In this document: in pieces, positions 17,411 to 24,550 of the stretch
Position numbering within the stretch: position 1 is the stretch's first letter
Layout of the letters: each line of letters begins with the position of its first letter
Source of the DNA: Streptomyces sp. STR69
GTDB lineage: Bacteria; Actinomycetota; Actinomycetes; Streptomycetales; Streptomycetaceae
Assembly: GCF_024519455.1 (NCBI RefSeq)
Contig: NZ_JALJRY010000046.1
Coordinates: forward strand, 1-43,760
Direction: 5' to 3'
Length of the DNA: 43,760 nt
Notes under the pieces: model-generated
What the model was told of the DNA's origin: nothing
What the model saw: only the letters and a program-made list of their open reading frames with translations
Databases searched by the model: none
Position numbers and translations under genes: made by a program

Positions 17411-18376
17411 CTAACCCTTCGATACGTTCTGCGCGAACGCCCACGCGTCCGCGACGATGCCCGCGAGATCCGCGCGGGCCGGGTTCCAGCCGAGGCGCTC
17501 CCTGGCACGGTCCGCCGAGGCGACCAGGGTCGCCGGGTCGCCGCCGCGGCGCGGGGCGACGATCTCGGGGATCGGGTGCCCGGTGACCTGGCGGACCGTC
17601 TCGACGACCTGGCGGACGGAGAAGCCTTCGCCGTTGCCCAGGTTGCAGATCAGGTGCTCGCCCGGGGTGGCCGCCTTCAGCGCCAGCAGGTGCGCGTCGG
17701 CCAGGTCCGCCACATGGATGTAGTCACGGACGCAGGTGCCGTCCGGCGTCGGGTAGTCGTCGCCGTAGACGGAGATCGCGTCGCGCTTGCCCTGGGCGAC
17801 CTGCAACACCAACGGGATGAGGTGCGACTCGGGGGCGTGCCGCTCGCCGCAACTGCCGTACGCGCCCGCCACGTTGAAGTAGCGGAGCGAGACCGCGCCC
17901 AGCCCGTGGGCCTGCGCCTCGCTCGTGATCATGAAGTCGACCGACAGCTTCGAGGCGCCGTAGGGGTTGGTCGGGGAGGTGCGGGCGGTCTCGACGATCG
18001 GAACCTCCTCCGGCTCGCCGTACGTGGCCGCCGTGGAGGAGAAGACGAGCTTGCGGACTCCGGCCTCGCGCATCGCGGCGAGGAGGGCCATCGAGCCGCC
18101 GACGTTGTTCTCCCAGTACTTCTCGGGCTTGACGACGGACTCGCCGACCTGGGAGAACGCGGCGAAGTGGAGGACGGCGTCGTAGGACGAGTCCAGCCAC
18201 TTGGCGGCGTCGCGGATGTCGCCCTCGATGAACGTGGCCCCCGCCGGCACTCCCTCGCGGAAACCCGTCGAGAGGTTGTCCAGGACCGTGACCTCGTGGC
18301 CCGCCTCCAGCAGATGCTGGGCGACCACGCTGCCGACGTAACCCGCCCCGCCCGTGACCAGGTACTTACCGCTCAT
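17411..18376 (-). CDS. galE: UDP-glucose 4-epimerase
   Basis: Interconverts UDP-galactose and UDP-glucose with bound NAD. The 321-residue short-chain dehydrogenase-fold protein has the dinucleotide loop VTGGAGYVGS (6-15), the TAATYGE strand with catalytic Ser/Thr (about 115-122) and the Y-x3-K pair in NPYGASK (about 140-146). The conserved SLRYFNVAGAYG (about 165) is also present. ATG 18376 overlaps the galT stop by one base, so the genes are translationally coupled; an in-frame TTG just upstream is unlikely to be used. Besides galactose use, it can supply UDP-galactose for cell-surface glycans. Confidence 0.96.
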   Translation of the reverse strand: MSGKYLVTGGAGYVGSVVAQHLLEAGHEVTVLDNLSTGFREGVPAGATFIEGDIRDAAKWLDSSYDAVLHFAAFSQVGESVVKPEKYWENNVGGSMALLAAMREAGVRKLVFSSTAATYGEPEEVPIVETARTSPTNPYGASKLSVDFMITSEAQAHGLGAVSLRYFNVAGAYGSCGERHAPESHLIPLVLQVAQGKRDAISVYGDDYPTPDGTCVRDYIHVADLADAHLLALKAATPGEHLICNLGNGEGFSVRQVVETVRQVTGHPIPEIVAPRRGGDPATLVASADRARERLGWNPARADLAGIVADAWAFAQNVSKG

Positions 18377-19434
18377 CAACTCGCTACCTCTCGCAGTCGC
18401 TCGGCCGCGCGCTCCGGCGGCACGTCATTGATGAACACGCTCATGCCGGACTCGGAACCCGCGAGGAACTTCAGCTTGCCGGAAGTGCGGCGAATGGTGA
18501 AAAGCTCGAGGTGGAGCGCGAAGTCGTCCCTGCTCACACCCTCGAACTCCTCCAGTGTGCCGAACGGCGCCTGGTGCCAGGCGGAGATGTACGGCGTCGG
18601 AGGCTCGCCCTCACCGAAGATCCGGTCGAAGCGCCTCAAGAGTTCCAGATAGACCTTGGGGAACTCTGTGCGCGCCGCCTCGTCCAGACCGAGCAGATCG
18701 GGCACCCGGCGCTTGGGATACAGGTGGACCTCGTAGGGCCAGTGCGCGGAGTACGGCACGAAGGCCGCCCAGTGTTCACCCTCAAGGACGACCCGCTCAC
18801 CGGCGAGTTCGCGCTCCAGGACCGAGTCGAAGAGGTTCTCCCCGCCGGTCGCCTCCTTGTGCGCGGCGAGCGAGCGCAGCATCAGGGCGGTGCGCGGGGT
18901 GGTGAAGGGGTAGGCGTAGATCTGGCCGTGGGGATGACCGAGGGTCACACCGATCTCTTCGCCGCGGTTCTCGAAACAGAAGACCTGCTCGACGGAGGGA
19001 AGATGCGACAGCTCCGACGTCCGGTCCGTCCACGCGTCGAGGACGAGGGCCGCCTGCTCCTCGGTCAGCGAGGCGAAGGACGCGTCGTGGTCGGAGGTGA
19101 AGCAGACCACCTCGCAGCGGCCGGAGTCCCCGGCCAGCGAGGGGAAACGGTTCTCGAACACGACGACGTCGTACGAGGAGTCCGGGATCTCGCTGAGCCG
19201 GTCGCCCGTCGTCGGGCAGAGCGGGCACTGGTCGACCGGCGGGTGATAGATGCGGCCCTGGCGGTGCGAGGCGATCGCCACCGAGTCGCCGAGCAGCACG
19301 TCCCGCCGTACCTCCGAAGTGGTGACCGTGCGCTCCAGCGGGCGGCGGTCCACCGCGTCGCGCACGGTGTCGTCCCGCAGGTCGTAGTAGATGAGCTCAC
19401 GACCGTCGGCCAACCGGGTCGAGGTCTTCTTCAC
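18376..19434 (-). CDS. galT: Galactose-1-phosphate uridylyltransferase
   Basis: Transfers UMP from UDP-glucose to galactose-1-phosphate. The 352-residue protein has the zinc-binding CPLCP (about 71-75), the active-site H-x-H-x-Q in GHPHGQIYAYPF (about 160-171) and the downstream SAHWPYEVHLYPKRR (about 225). GTG 19434 is chosen because GGAGAG lies about 7 nt upstream; 16 further in-frame codons upstream look non-coding. It is the first gene of galTEK, transcribed from the AT-rich region shared with the symporter pseudogene. Confidence 0.96.
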   Translation of the reverse strand: MKKTSTRLADGRELIYYDLRDDTVRDAVDRRPLERTVTTSEVRRDVLLGDSVAIASHRQGRIYHPPVDQCPLCPTTGDRLSEIPDSSYDVVVFENRFPSLAGDSGRCEVVCFTSDHDASFASLTEEQAALVLDAWTDRTSELSHLPSVEQVFCFENRGEEIGVTLGHPHGQIYAYPFTTPRTALMLRSLAAHKEATGGENLFDSVLERELAGERVVLEGEHWAAFVPYSAHWPYEVHLYPKRRVPDLLGLDEAARTEFPKVYLELLRRFDRIFGEGEPPTPYISAWHQAPFGTLEEFEGVSRDDFALHLELFTIRRTSGKLKFLAGSESGMSVFINDVPPERAAERLREVAS

Positions 19435-19481
19435 GCCGGGCTCTCCATCCGTACGTACATCCACGCCGCATCCGGGCTTCA

Positions 19482-19574
19482 CACAGAACTAAACACATCA
19501 AACCATCGATCCCCCCAGCCGTCACCATCAAAATCAAACAAAGAACACCAAACGAAGAACACAAACAAGGTGAG
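19482..19574. promoter_or_regulatory. Divergent gal control region with repeated CAAAC boxes
   Basis: This stretch is markedly AT-richer than the window. CAAAC occurs at 19499, 19535, 19549 and 19562. AAGAACACCAAAC (19541-19553) is followed by AAGAACACAAAC (19555-19566), a near-perfect tandem repeat of about 14 bp. On the galT strand these read as GTTTG/TGTTCTT boxes. In S. lividans the galP1 promoter is controlled by a complex operator of repeated short boxes; functional equivalence here is inference. AAGGTGAG (19568-19575) is the ribosome site for the symporter ATG. Confidence 0.6.
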
Positions 19575-19580
19575 CGCTTG

Positions 19581-21296
19581 ATGCGGACTCTGCAGCCCCC
19601 ACCTCCCTCGCCGCCGAGCTCCGGCTCCCCACCAACGGGCTCGACTACACGATCCTGGCGATCTACTTCGTCGTAGTCCTCGGCATCGGTCTGGCCGCCC
19701 GCAGATCGGTGAAGACGAGCCTCGACTTCTTCCTCTCCGGGCGCTCCCTGCCCGCGTGGATCACCCGTCTCGCCTTCATCTCGGCCGACCTGGCCGCCAC
19801 CGAGATCCTGGGCATGGCCGCCAACAGCGCGCAGTACGGCGCGTACACCGTGCGCTGGTACTGGATCGGCGCCATCCCGGCCATGGTCTTCCTGGGCCTG
19901 GTGATGATGCCCTTCTACTACGGCTCGAAGGTGCGCTCGGTCCCGGAGTTCCTGCTGCTGCGCTTCGACAAGTGGGCACACCTGCTGAGTTCGATCCTGT
20001 TCGCCTTCGCCGCGATCCTGATCGCCGGTGTGAACCCTCGGCGGGCTGTCGTCCGCGATCTACAACGAGGTCCTCCAGTTCTTCGTGATCCTGGCCGCCC
20101 TCATCCCGATCTCCTACCTCGACCCGAAGAAGGTCGGCGGCTGGGACGGCCTGACCGACAAACTCGACGCGCCCCACGGCCACAACTTCACCACCGCGTG
20201 GGGCGGCACCGGCATCGGCAGCGTCAACCCGCTCGGCGCGAACTGGCTGACCATCGTGCTGGGTCTCGGCTTCGTCCTGTCCTTCGGCTACTGGACGACC
20301 AACTTCGCCGAGGTGCAGCGCGCGCTCTCCGCGAAGAACCTCTCCGCCGCCCAGCGCACCCCGCTCATCGCCGCGTACCCGAAGGTCTTCATCGTGTTCC
20401 TGGTGATGATCCCGGGCCTGGTGGCGGCGGCGCTGGTCCCGAAGATCGGCACCAGCGGCTCGGATCTGCAATACAACGACGCGATCCCGTACCTCATGGA
20501 ACAGCTGCTGCCCAACGGCGTCCTCGGCATCGCGGTGACGGGCCTGCTGGCGGCGTTCATGGCCGGCATGGCGGCCAACGTCTCATCCTTCAACACGGTC
20601 TTCACGAACGACATCTGGGCGAAGTACGTGGTGACGGACCGCGAGGACTCGTACTACGTCCGCTTCGGCCGCCTGATCACGGTGATCGGCGTGGCGGCTT
20701 CCGTCGGCACAGCCTTCCTGGCCTCGTCCTTCTCCAACATCATGAGCTATCTGCAGACCCTCTTCTCCTTCTTCAACGTGCCGATGTTCGTCGTCTTCAT
20801 CGTCGGCATGTTCTGGAGGAAGGCGACGTCGAAGTCCGGCTTCTGGGGCCTGCTCGCGGGCACGGTCACCGCGATGGTCAACTACTTCTGGATCTACAAG
20901 CAGGGGATCATCTCCATCCCCTCCGACCAGGGCGCCAACTTCGTCTCCGCGATCGCCGGGTTCGTCGCCGGCGCGGTGGTCATGTTCGCGGTCTCCCTCT
21001 TCACCCGGCCGAAGCCGGCGGCGGAACTCCAGGGCCTGGTCTACGGCACGACGTCCCCCGGCATGACCGAGGCACCCGCCGCGGGCGACGACGCGTGGTA
21101 CCGCCGCCCGGCCCTGCTCGGCTGGGGCGCGGTGATCCTGGCCGCCCTCTGCTACATCCCGTTCTCGTTCTGGCCGCGGAGGATTGAGAGACCATGTCTG
21201 AAAACTCCGGACGCTCAGAGCACGACCTCCAGCGCGAAGTCAGCGAACTGGAGGGCAAGTCGACGACCGCGTCCCGACTGTTCGACCTGCGGCTGA
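19581..21296 (+). pseudogene. Sodium/solute (probably galactose) symporter, broken by two frame lesions
   Basis: An SSS-family transporter divergent from galT, presumably for galactose uptake. From ATG 19581, which has AAGGTGAG 5 nt upstream, the frame soon fails (TAG at 19674). The transporter sequence (RLPTNGLDYTILAIYF) runs in another frame, in which a TGA at 19571 leaves no start; one missing base near 19593 would join them. That frame continues through about three helices to ILIAGVN at 20035. A different frame then resumes exactly at LGGLSSAIYNEVLQFF (from 20037). Family members have another helix of about 30 residues here, so about 95 bp (3n-1) appear deleted. The rest, with about eight helices, reads on to 21296, past the expected end and into the next gene, so the original stop may also be lost. 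Confidence 0.85.
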
Positions 21297-21511
21297 TCAT
21301 CGGTGGGCTGTTCGTCGTCTACGGCGTGATCGTCACGATCGCGGGGATCAACCCGTCGGATTCGTCGCTGGACAAGTCCGAGGGCGTCAACATCAACCTG
21401 TGGACCGGGATCGCGATGTTGCTGCTCGGGATCTTCTTCCTGGGGTGGTTGAAGCTGCGGCCGACGCCTCCGGTGGAGGTGGCGGAAGAGGAAGAGGAAG
21501 AGGGGGCTTAG
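21194..21511 (+). CDS. Small two-helix membrane protein
   Basis: A 105-residue protein with a charged N-terminus (about 1-30). Two hydrophobic helices follow, IIGGLFVVYGVIVTIAGI (about 33-50) and LWTGIAMLLLGIFFLGWL (about 68-85), and the tail is strongly acidic with six consecutive Glu residues. The ATG has GGAGGA (21178-21183) 10 nt upstream. It overlaps the read-through end of the symporter pseudogene and was probably co-transcribed with the intact symporter. Its function is unknown; a partner or accessory subunit of the transporter is a plausible guess. Confidence 0.8.
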   Translation: MSENSGRSEHDLQREVSELEGKSTTASRLFDLRLIIGGLFVVYGVIVTIAGINPSDSSLDKSEGVNINLWTGIAMLLLGIFFLGWLKLRPTPPVEVAEEEEEEGA

Positions 21512-21536
21512 GGCGGCTACCGGGTGCGGGTGAGCT

Positions 21537-21566
21537 GTGGCCGGTCGCTCAGTTCCCCGCACTCCT
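21537..21566. repeat. Dispersed intergenic repeat, copy C, providing a gene's 3' end
   Basis: GTGGCCGGTCGCTC followed by AGTTCCCCGCACTCCT matches copy A (4375-4404) with about 4 differences in 30. The stop codon (21549-21551) and the last six sense codons of the Rpn-like gene, encoding the end PRSAGN, fall inside or just beside this element on the minus strand. Confidence 0.6.
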
Positions 21567-22454
21567 GGGGAATTCCCCCACGAACAGTTCCGACGCGTCG
21601 GTGACGTGGTTCGCACGGTCCAGCCAGGCGTTGAGTTCGTCCAGGTCCGTGGAGGCGAGGATGCGGTCGCGGACGGACTCGGGGACGTCGATCTGACGCC
21701 AACCGAAAATACGAAGCAGCATCTCCGCCGTCGCCTGGACGCGCCCCTCCTCGCGCCCTTCTTCCCGCACCTGCTCCGCCAGCGGGTGCCGCCAGAAGTA
21801 CTGGATCGCCGTCATCAGGTCCCTCCACATCTGCTGGGCCTGGCGGTCCGCCAGGCACGAGTCGACGAACTGCACGAAGACCGCGGCACTGTCCGGGTCG
21901 ATGGTCCGCAGGGCGGTTGCCAGGGATTCCAGTATGACGGCGGCCTGCGGACCCTTGCCATGCGTCATCGCCGAAAGCACCGCAAGGGGTACGTCCCGCT
22001 CGGCCTCCCGCTCGTCCGCGATCACCGGCACGTTGTCCGGACCGAGGACGAACGGTCGTACCGTCAGCGAGGGGCATCCGCGCACCCCGAGATGAATGGG
22101 CTCAGCCGCCCACCGGGCCGTGGCGCTGCTCTGGGTGATGACGATGAGCACGGGCTCGCAGCGGTACTTCTCATGCAGGTAGCTGAGGTAGTACGGCCAA
22201 CTGCCGCGTTTCCTCTTGTCGATGTCGCTCTGCGACTCGACGACCAGGAGATAGACGCCCTCCTCGGTCTCCGCCCGCAGCAACGTGTCCACACGTCTCT
22301 CGACCGGCTCGATCTCGGTGAGGTCCACGTTCATGGCGGCGAACTCACGCGGTTCCGGCAGCGGAACACCTAACACGTCCTGCAGAGCACGGGTGAGCAG
22401 CGCGGGATCCTTCTGGAAGATCCGGTGCAGCGCCTCGTGTGACGAGCCGACCAT
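21549..22454 (-). CDS. Rpn-type PD-(D/E)XK nuclease/transposase-like protein
   Basis: A 301-residue member of the group related to recombination-promoting Rpn/YhgA proteins, common in many copies in Streptomyces. The PD-(D/E)XK-like core shows Asp56 (VDTLLR) and Glu73-x-Gln75 (LLVVESQSD), followed by a basic patch (DKRKRG) and helix. A Glu/Arg-rich EQVREEGREEGR stretch near residue 230 is typical of the family tail. Leu28 is a TTA codon (22371-22373 on the plus strand is TAA), so bldA dependence is expected. The ATG has GAAAGGAG 6 nt upstream. The C-terminus lies in a dispersed repeat. Whether nuclease activity is retained is unknown. Confidence 0.82.
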   Translation of the reverse strand: MVGSSHEALHRIFQKDPALLTRALQDVLGVPLPEPREFAAMNVDLTEIEPVERRVDTLLRAETEEGVYLLVVESQSDIDKRKRGSWPYYLSYLHEKYRCEPVLIVITQSSATARWAAEPIHLGVRGCPSLTVRPFVLGPDNVPVIADEREAERDVPLAVLSAMTHGKGPQAAVILESLATALRTIDPDSAAVFVQFVDSCLADRQAQQMWRDLMTAIQYFWRHPLAEQVREEGREEGRVQATAEMLLRIFGWRQIDVPESVRDRILASTDLDELNAWLDRANHVTDASELFVGEFPRSAGN

Positions 22455-22487
22455 CAGCTCTCCTTTCGGTACGACATGATCAACGAG

Positions 22488-22901
22488 CTAGGCCACGGCG
22501 AGGTCACACCAGATGTACTTGCCGCGCCTGCCGTTCCTCGACAACGGCTGCCAGCCCCAGGCATCTGCGCACGCCTGGACGAGGGCGAGACCGCGCCCCT
22601 CCTCGGCGTCCAACAGACTCGCCAACTGCCCCGGCGCTTCAGGCGGTTCGGGGTCCGCGTCCCACGCCCCGACCCGCAGCACCCCCGCCGACCACCGCAC
22701 CCCGAGCATCGCCGGACCCTTGGTGTGCAGTACGGCGTTGGCCACCAGCTCCGTCGCGAGGAGCTCGGCGGTGTCCGCGACGCCGATGAGTCCGTGCACG
22801 GTGAGGACCAGGCGGAGGGTGCGGCGGCAAACGGTGACGGCACGGCGGTCGGACGGGATGGAGAGGGAGTACTCCCAGGGTTCGGGCTCGGTTTCGGGCA
22901 T
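22488..22901 (-). CDS. RsbW/SpoIIAB-like ATP-binding (anti-sigma-type) protein
   Basis: A 137-residue GHKL ATPase domain standing alone. The N box is ELVANAVLHT (51-60) and the glycine box GRGLALVQA (102-110); a histidine phosphorylation box is absent, so it is not a sensor kinase. Streptomyces encode many such proteins, some acting as anti-sigma factors. ATG 22901 is chosen because GGAG lies 7 nt upstream; a further 37 in-frame codons upstream look non-coding. It is divergent from an XRE/DUF5753 regulator and DUF397 gene, the whiJ-type arrangement. Its target is not evident. Confidence 0.87.
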   Translation of the reverse strand: MPETEPEPWEYSLSIPSDRRAVTVCRRTLRLVLTVHGLIGVADTAELLATELVANAVLHTKGPAMLGVRWSAGVLRVGAWDADPEPPEAPGQLASLLDAEEGRGLALVQACADAWGWQPLSRNGRRGKYIWCDLAVA

Positions 22902-23013
22902 GGGTGAACTCCGTTGGTGGTGTGGGGAGTTGATGCGGGTCACGGGCGGTGGCCTGCCACGCCGCCATGGCAGGACGGGGTGGTGCGCTTCCGGCATCCC
23001 GGGGTTCCGCACG

Positions 23014-23060
23014 GTGTGCGTCGCGTCACCGACGGTAGGACCTTAATTTAGGACTCTGCA
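23014..23060. promoter_or_regulatory. Divergent promoter/operator of the WhiJ-type locus
   Basis: On the minus strand TTGCAG (complement of 23056-23061) and TACCGT (about 23032-23037) are 18 nt apart, a reasonable promoter for the ATPase gene. Between them lies an AT-rich direct repeat, TAGGACC (23036-23042) and TTAGGAC (about 23047-23053), rare in this GC-rich DNA. It would suit binding by the neighbouring XRE protein; that is inference. Confidence 0.45.
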
Positions 23061-23130
23061 AGTCGTTGCCGTAATCTGCCCCCGAACGAGTCGCCGCTTC
23101 CCGGGAGTTGGGGGTGGCAAGGAGGAAGCC

Positions 23131-23982
23131 ATGCCACGCCGTAAGCAACCCACCGCACGCCAGGTACGACTGGGCGTGGAGCTGCGGAAACTACGCGAAG
23201 CCGCAGGGCTCAAGGCGCGTGAGGCAGCCACCTTGCTCGGAGCGGATTCCGTCCAGATGAGCCAGATCGAGTTCGGTATCGCGGGCGTGAGCGAGGCCCG
23301 TGTACGGCGGCTTGCCGCCCACTACGACTGCACGGACGACGAGTTGGTCCATGCACTGGTGGCGATGGCGACCGACCGGACCCGCGGCTGGTGGGAGGAG
23401 TACCGCGGCTTGCTGCCCATGTCGTTCCTGGATCTCGCCGAGTTGGAGTACCACTCCAGCTACCGACTCGATGTGGAGTTCCTGCACATCCCCGGGCTTT
23501 TCCAGACGGAGGACTACGCGCGCGCCGTCTTCTCCTACCGAGTCCCCGAACTCCCGGCCGACGACCTCGAACTGCGCGTACGCCATCGCATGGATCGCAA
23601 GAAGATCATCGAGAGTCCCACTCCAGCCCCGTACGAAGCGGTGATCCACGAGGCAGCGCTCCGCATCAAGGTCGGCGGTCGAACCTGCTCACGAGCTCAG
23701 CTCAGCCGCGTTCTCGAATTCTCCGAGGCAGAACACATCACCGTGCGCGTCATCCCCTTCGCCCTCGACGACTTCGCCGGCGCCACCAACGCCATGATGT
23801 ACGCGGGAGGTGCCGTACCCAAGCTCGACACCGCGGTACGCGACGCACCCCACGGCGCGGCCTTCATCGACTCCGAAGCCCAACTCGGCGCCTTTCGAAC
23901 GCTCTTCCGTAAAGTGGAGGCGGTGTCACTCGACCCCGATCAATCGCGTGACGTCATCCATAGGCTGGCGAAGGAACTGTGA
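23131..23982 (+). CDS. XRE-family regulator with DUF5753 (WhiJ-like)
   Basis: A 283-residue protein. An N-terminal XRE helix-turn-helix spans about residues 14-70 (LRKLREAAGLKAREAATLLG, then SQIEFGIAGVSEARV). A DUF5753 domain covers about 95-275, with the typical IPGLFQTEDYARAV (about 128) and HIRV-type RVIPF region. Paralogues such as WhiJ in S. coelicolor influence development and antibiotic production, usually with a DUF397 partner. The ATG has AAGGAGG 6 nt upstream. The stop overlaps or abuts the DUF397 gene, so they are co-expressed. Confidence 0.92.
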   Translation: MPRRKQPTARQVRLGVELRKLREAAGLKAREAATLLGADSVQMSQIEFGIAGVSEARVRRLAAHYDCTDDELVHALVAMATDRTRGWWEEYRGLLPMSFLDLAELEYHSSYRLDVEFLHIPGLFQTEDYARAVFSYRVPELPADDLELRVRHRMDRKKIIESPTPAPYEAVIHEAALRIKVGGRTCSRAQLSRVLEFSEAEHITVRVIPFALDDFAGATNAMMYAGGAVPKLDTAVRDAPHGAAFIDSEAQLGAFRTLFRKVEAVSLDPDQSRDVIHRLAKEL

Positions 23983-23990
23983 GGCGCGCC

Positions 23991-24206
23991 GTGACCATCC
24001 CCAACAACTGGCAGAAGTCATCCTTCTCCGGCAGTGGCGACGGCAACAACTGCATCGAGCTCGCCACCACCCCCACCACCCTCCACCTCCGCGAGAGCGA
24101 CACCCCCGCCGCCGCCCTCACCACCACCCCCACGGCCCTCGCCGCCCTCCTCCACGGCATACGGTCCGGAGCGCTGACCGCCGGCCGCGTCGGTCGTCAC
24201 GGCTGA
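23991..24206 (+). CDS. DUF397 small protein (partner of the XRE regulator)
   Basis: A 71-residue DUF397 protein with the family signature WQKSSFSGSGDGNNCIELA at residues 6-24 and a C-terminal region rich in Thr/Ala/Leu. GTG 23991 has GAGG 6 nt upstream; an in-frame GTG at 23979, which overlaps the XRE stop, is the alternative start. DUF397 genes almost always follow XRE/DUF5753 genes in Streptomyces. Some pairs affect antibiotic production and have been likened to antitoxin-toxin units. Its last 10 bp overlap the 3' end of the convergent 117-residue gene. Confidence 0.9.
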   Translation: MTIPNNWQKSSFSGSGDGNNCIELATTPTTLHLRESDTPAAALTTTPTALAALLHGIRSGALTAGRVGRHG

Positions 24207-24550
24207 CCCGTGTCCACGCCCAGGGACTCCAGGAACGGCAAGTACGCCGCCTCGACCCGGCGGGCGGCGCGGCGGACGTATGTGCGGGCGTCGTTTCGCG
24301 GGGTGCCGTCGTAAATGTCCGAGAGGAAAGCCTTGGGTCTGATATCGAAGAGAGCGTCCAGCCAGGGGTAGCGCCTGCGGGCGCCGGGCGGGCCGATGAC
24401 GGTCCAGGCCCAGTGCAGCGCCAGCAGTGCCGTGGCGGGGTCCTGTGTCGGTCTGCCCTTGCGGACGGCCCGTAGGACGGCCGCGTGTTCCTTCCGGCTC
24501 ATGGCCTCCCACGAGGTGCGGGATTCCTCCCGCACCCACCGCTGGTCCAT
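24197..24550 (-). CDS. Uncharacterised 117-residue protein coupled to a LuxR regulator
   Basis: No family is recognised. It is a soluble, basic, alpha-helical protein with many Trp/Arg/Ala residues, such as WVREESRTSWEAMSRKEH at the N-terminus and YVRRAARRVEAAYLPFLESL at the C-terminus. Its ATG (24548-24550) shares one base with the stop of the upstream LuxR gene (TAATG), so it is translationally coupled and probably produced in proportion to that regulator. It may bind or modulate it. The gene converges on and overlaps DUF397 by 10 bp. Confidence 0.75.
   Translation of the reverse strand: MDQRWVREESRTSWEAMSRKEHAAVLRAVRKGRPTQDPATALLALHWAWTVIGPPGARRRYPWLDALFDIRPKAFLSDIYDGTPRNDARTYVRRAARRVEAAYLPFLESLGVDTGQP

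Noticed and set aside
19709..21187. A 492-residue intact symporter read straight from GTG 19709
   Set aside because: After residue about 108 the frame turns into Arg/Pro/Gly-rich shadow sequence, while true transporter helices continue in another frame.
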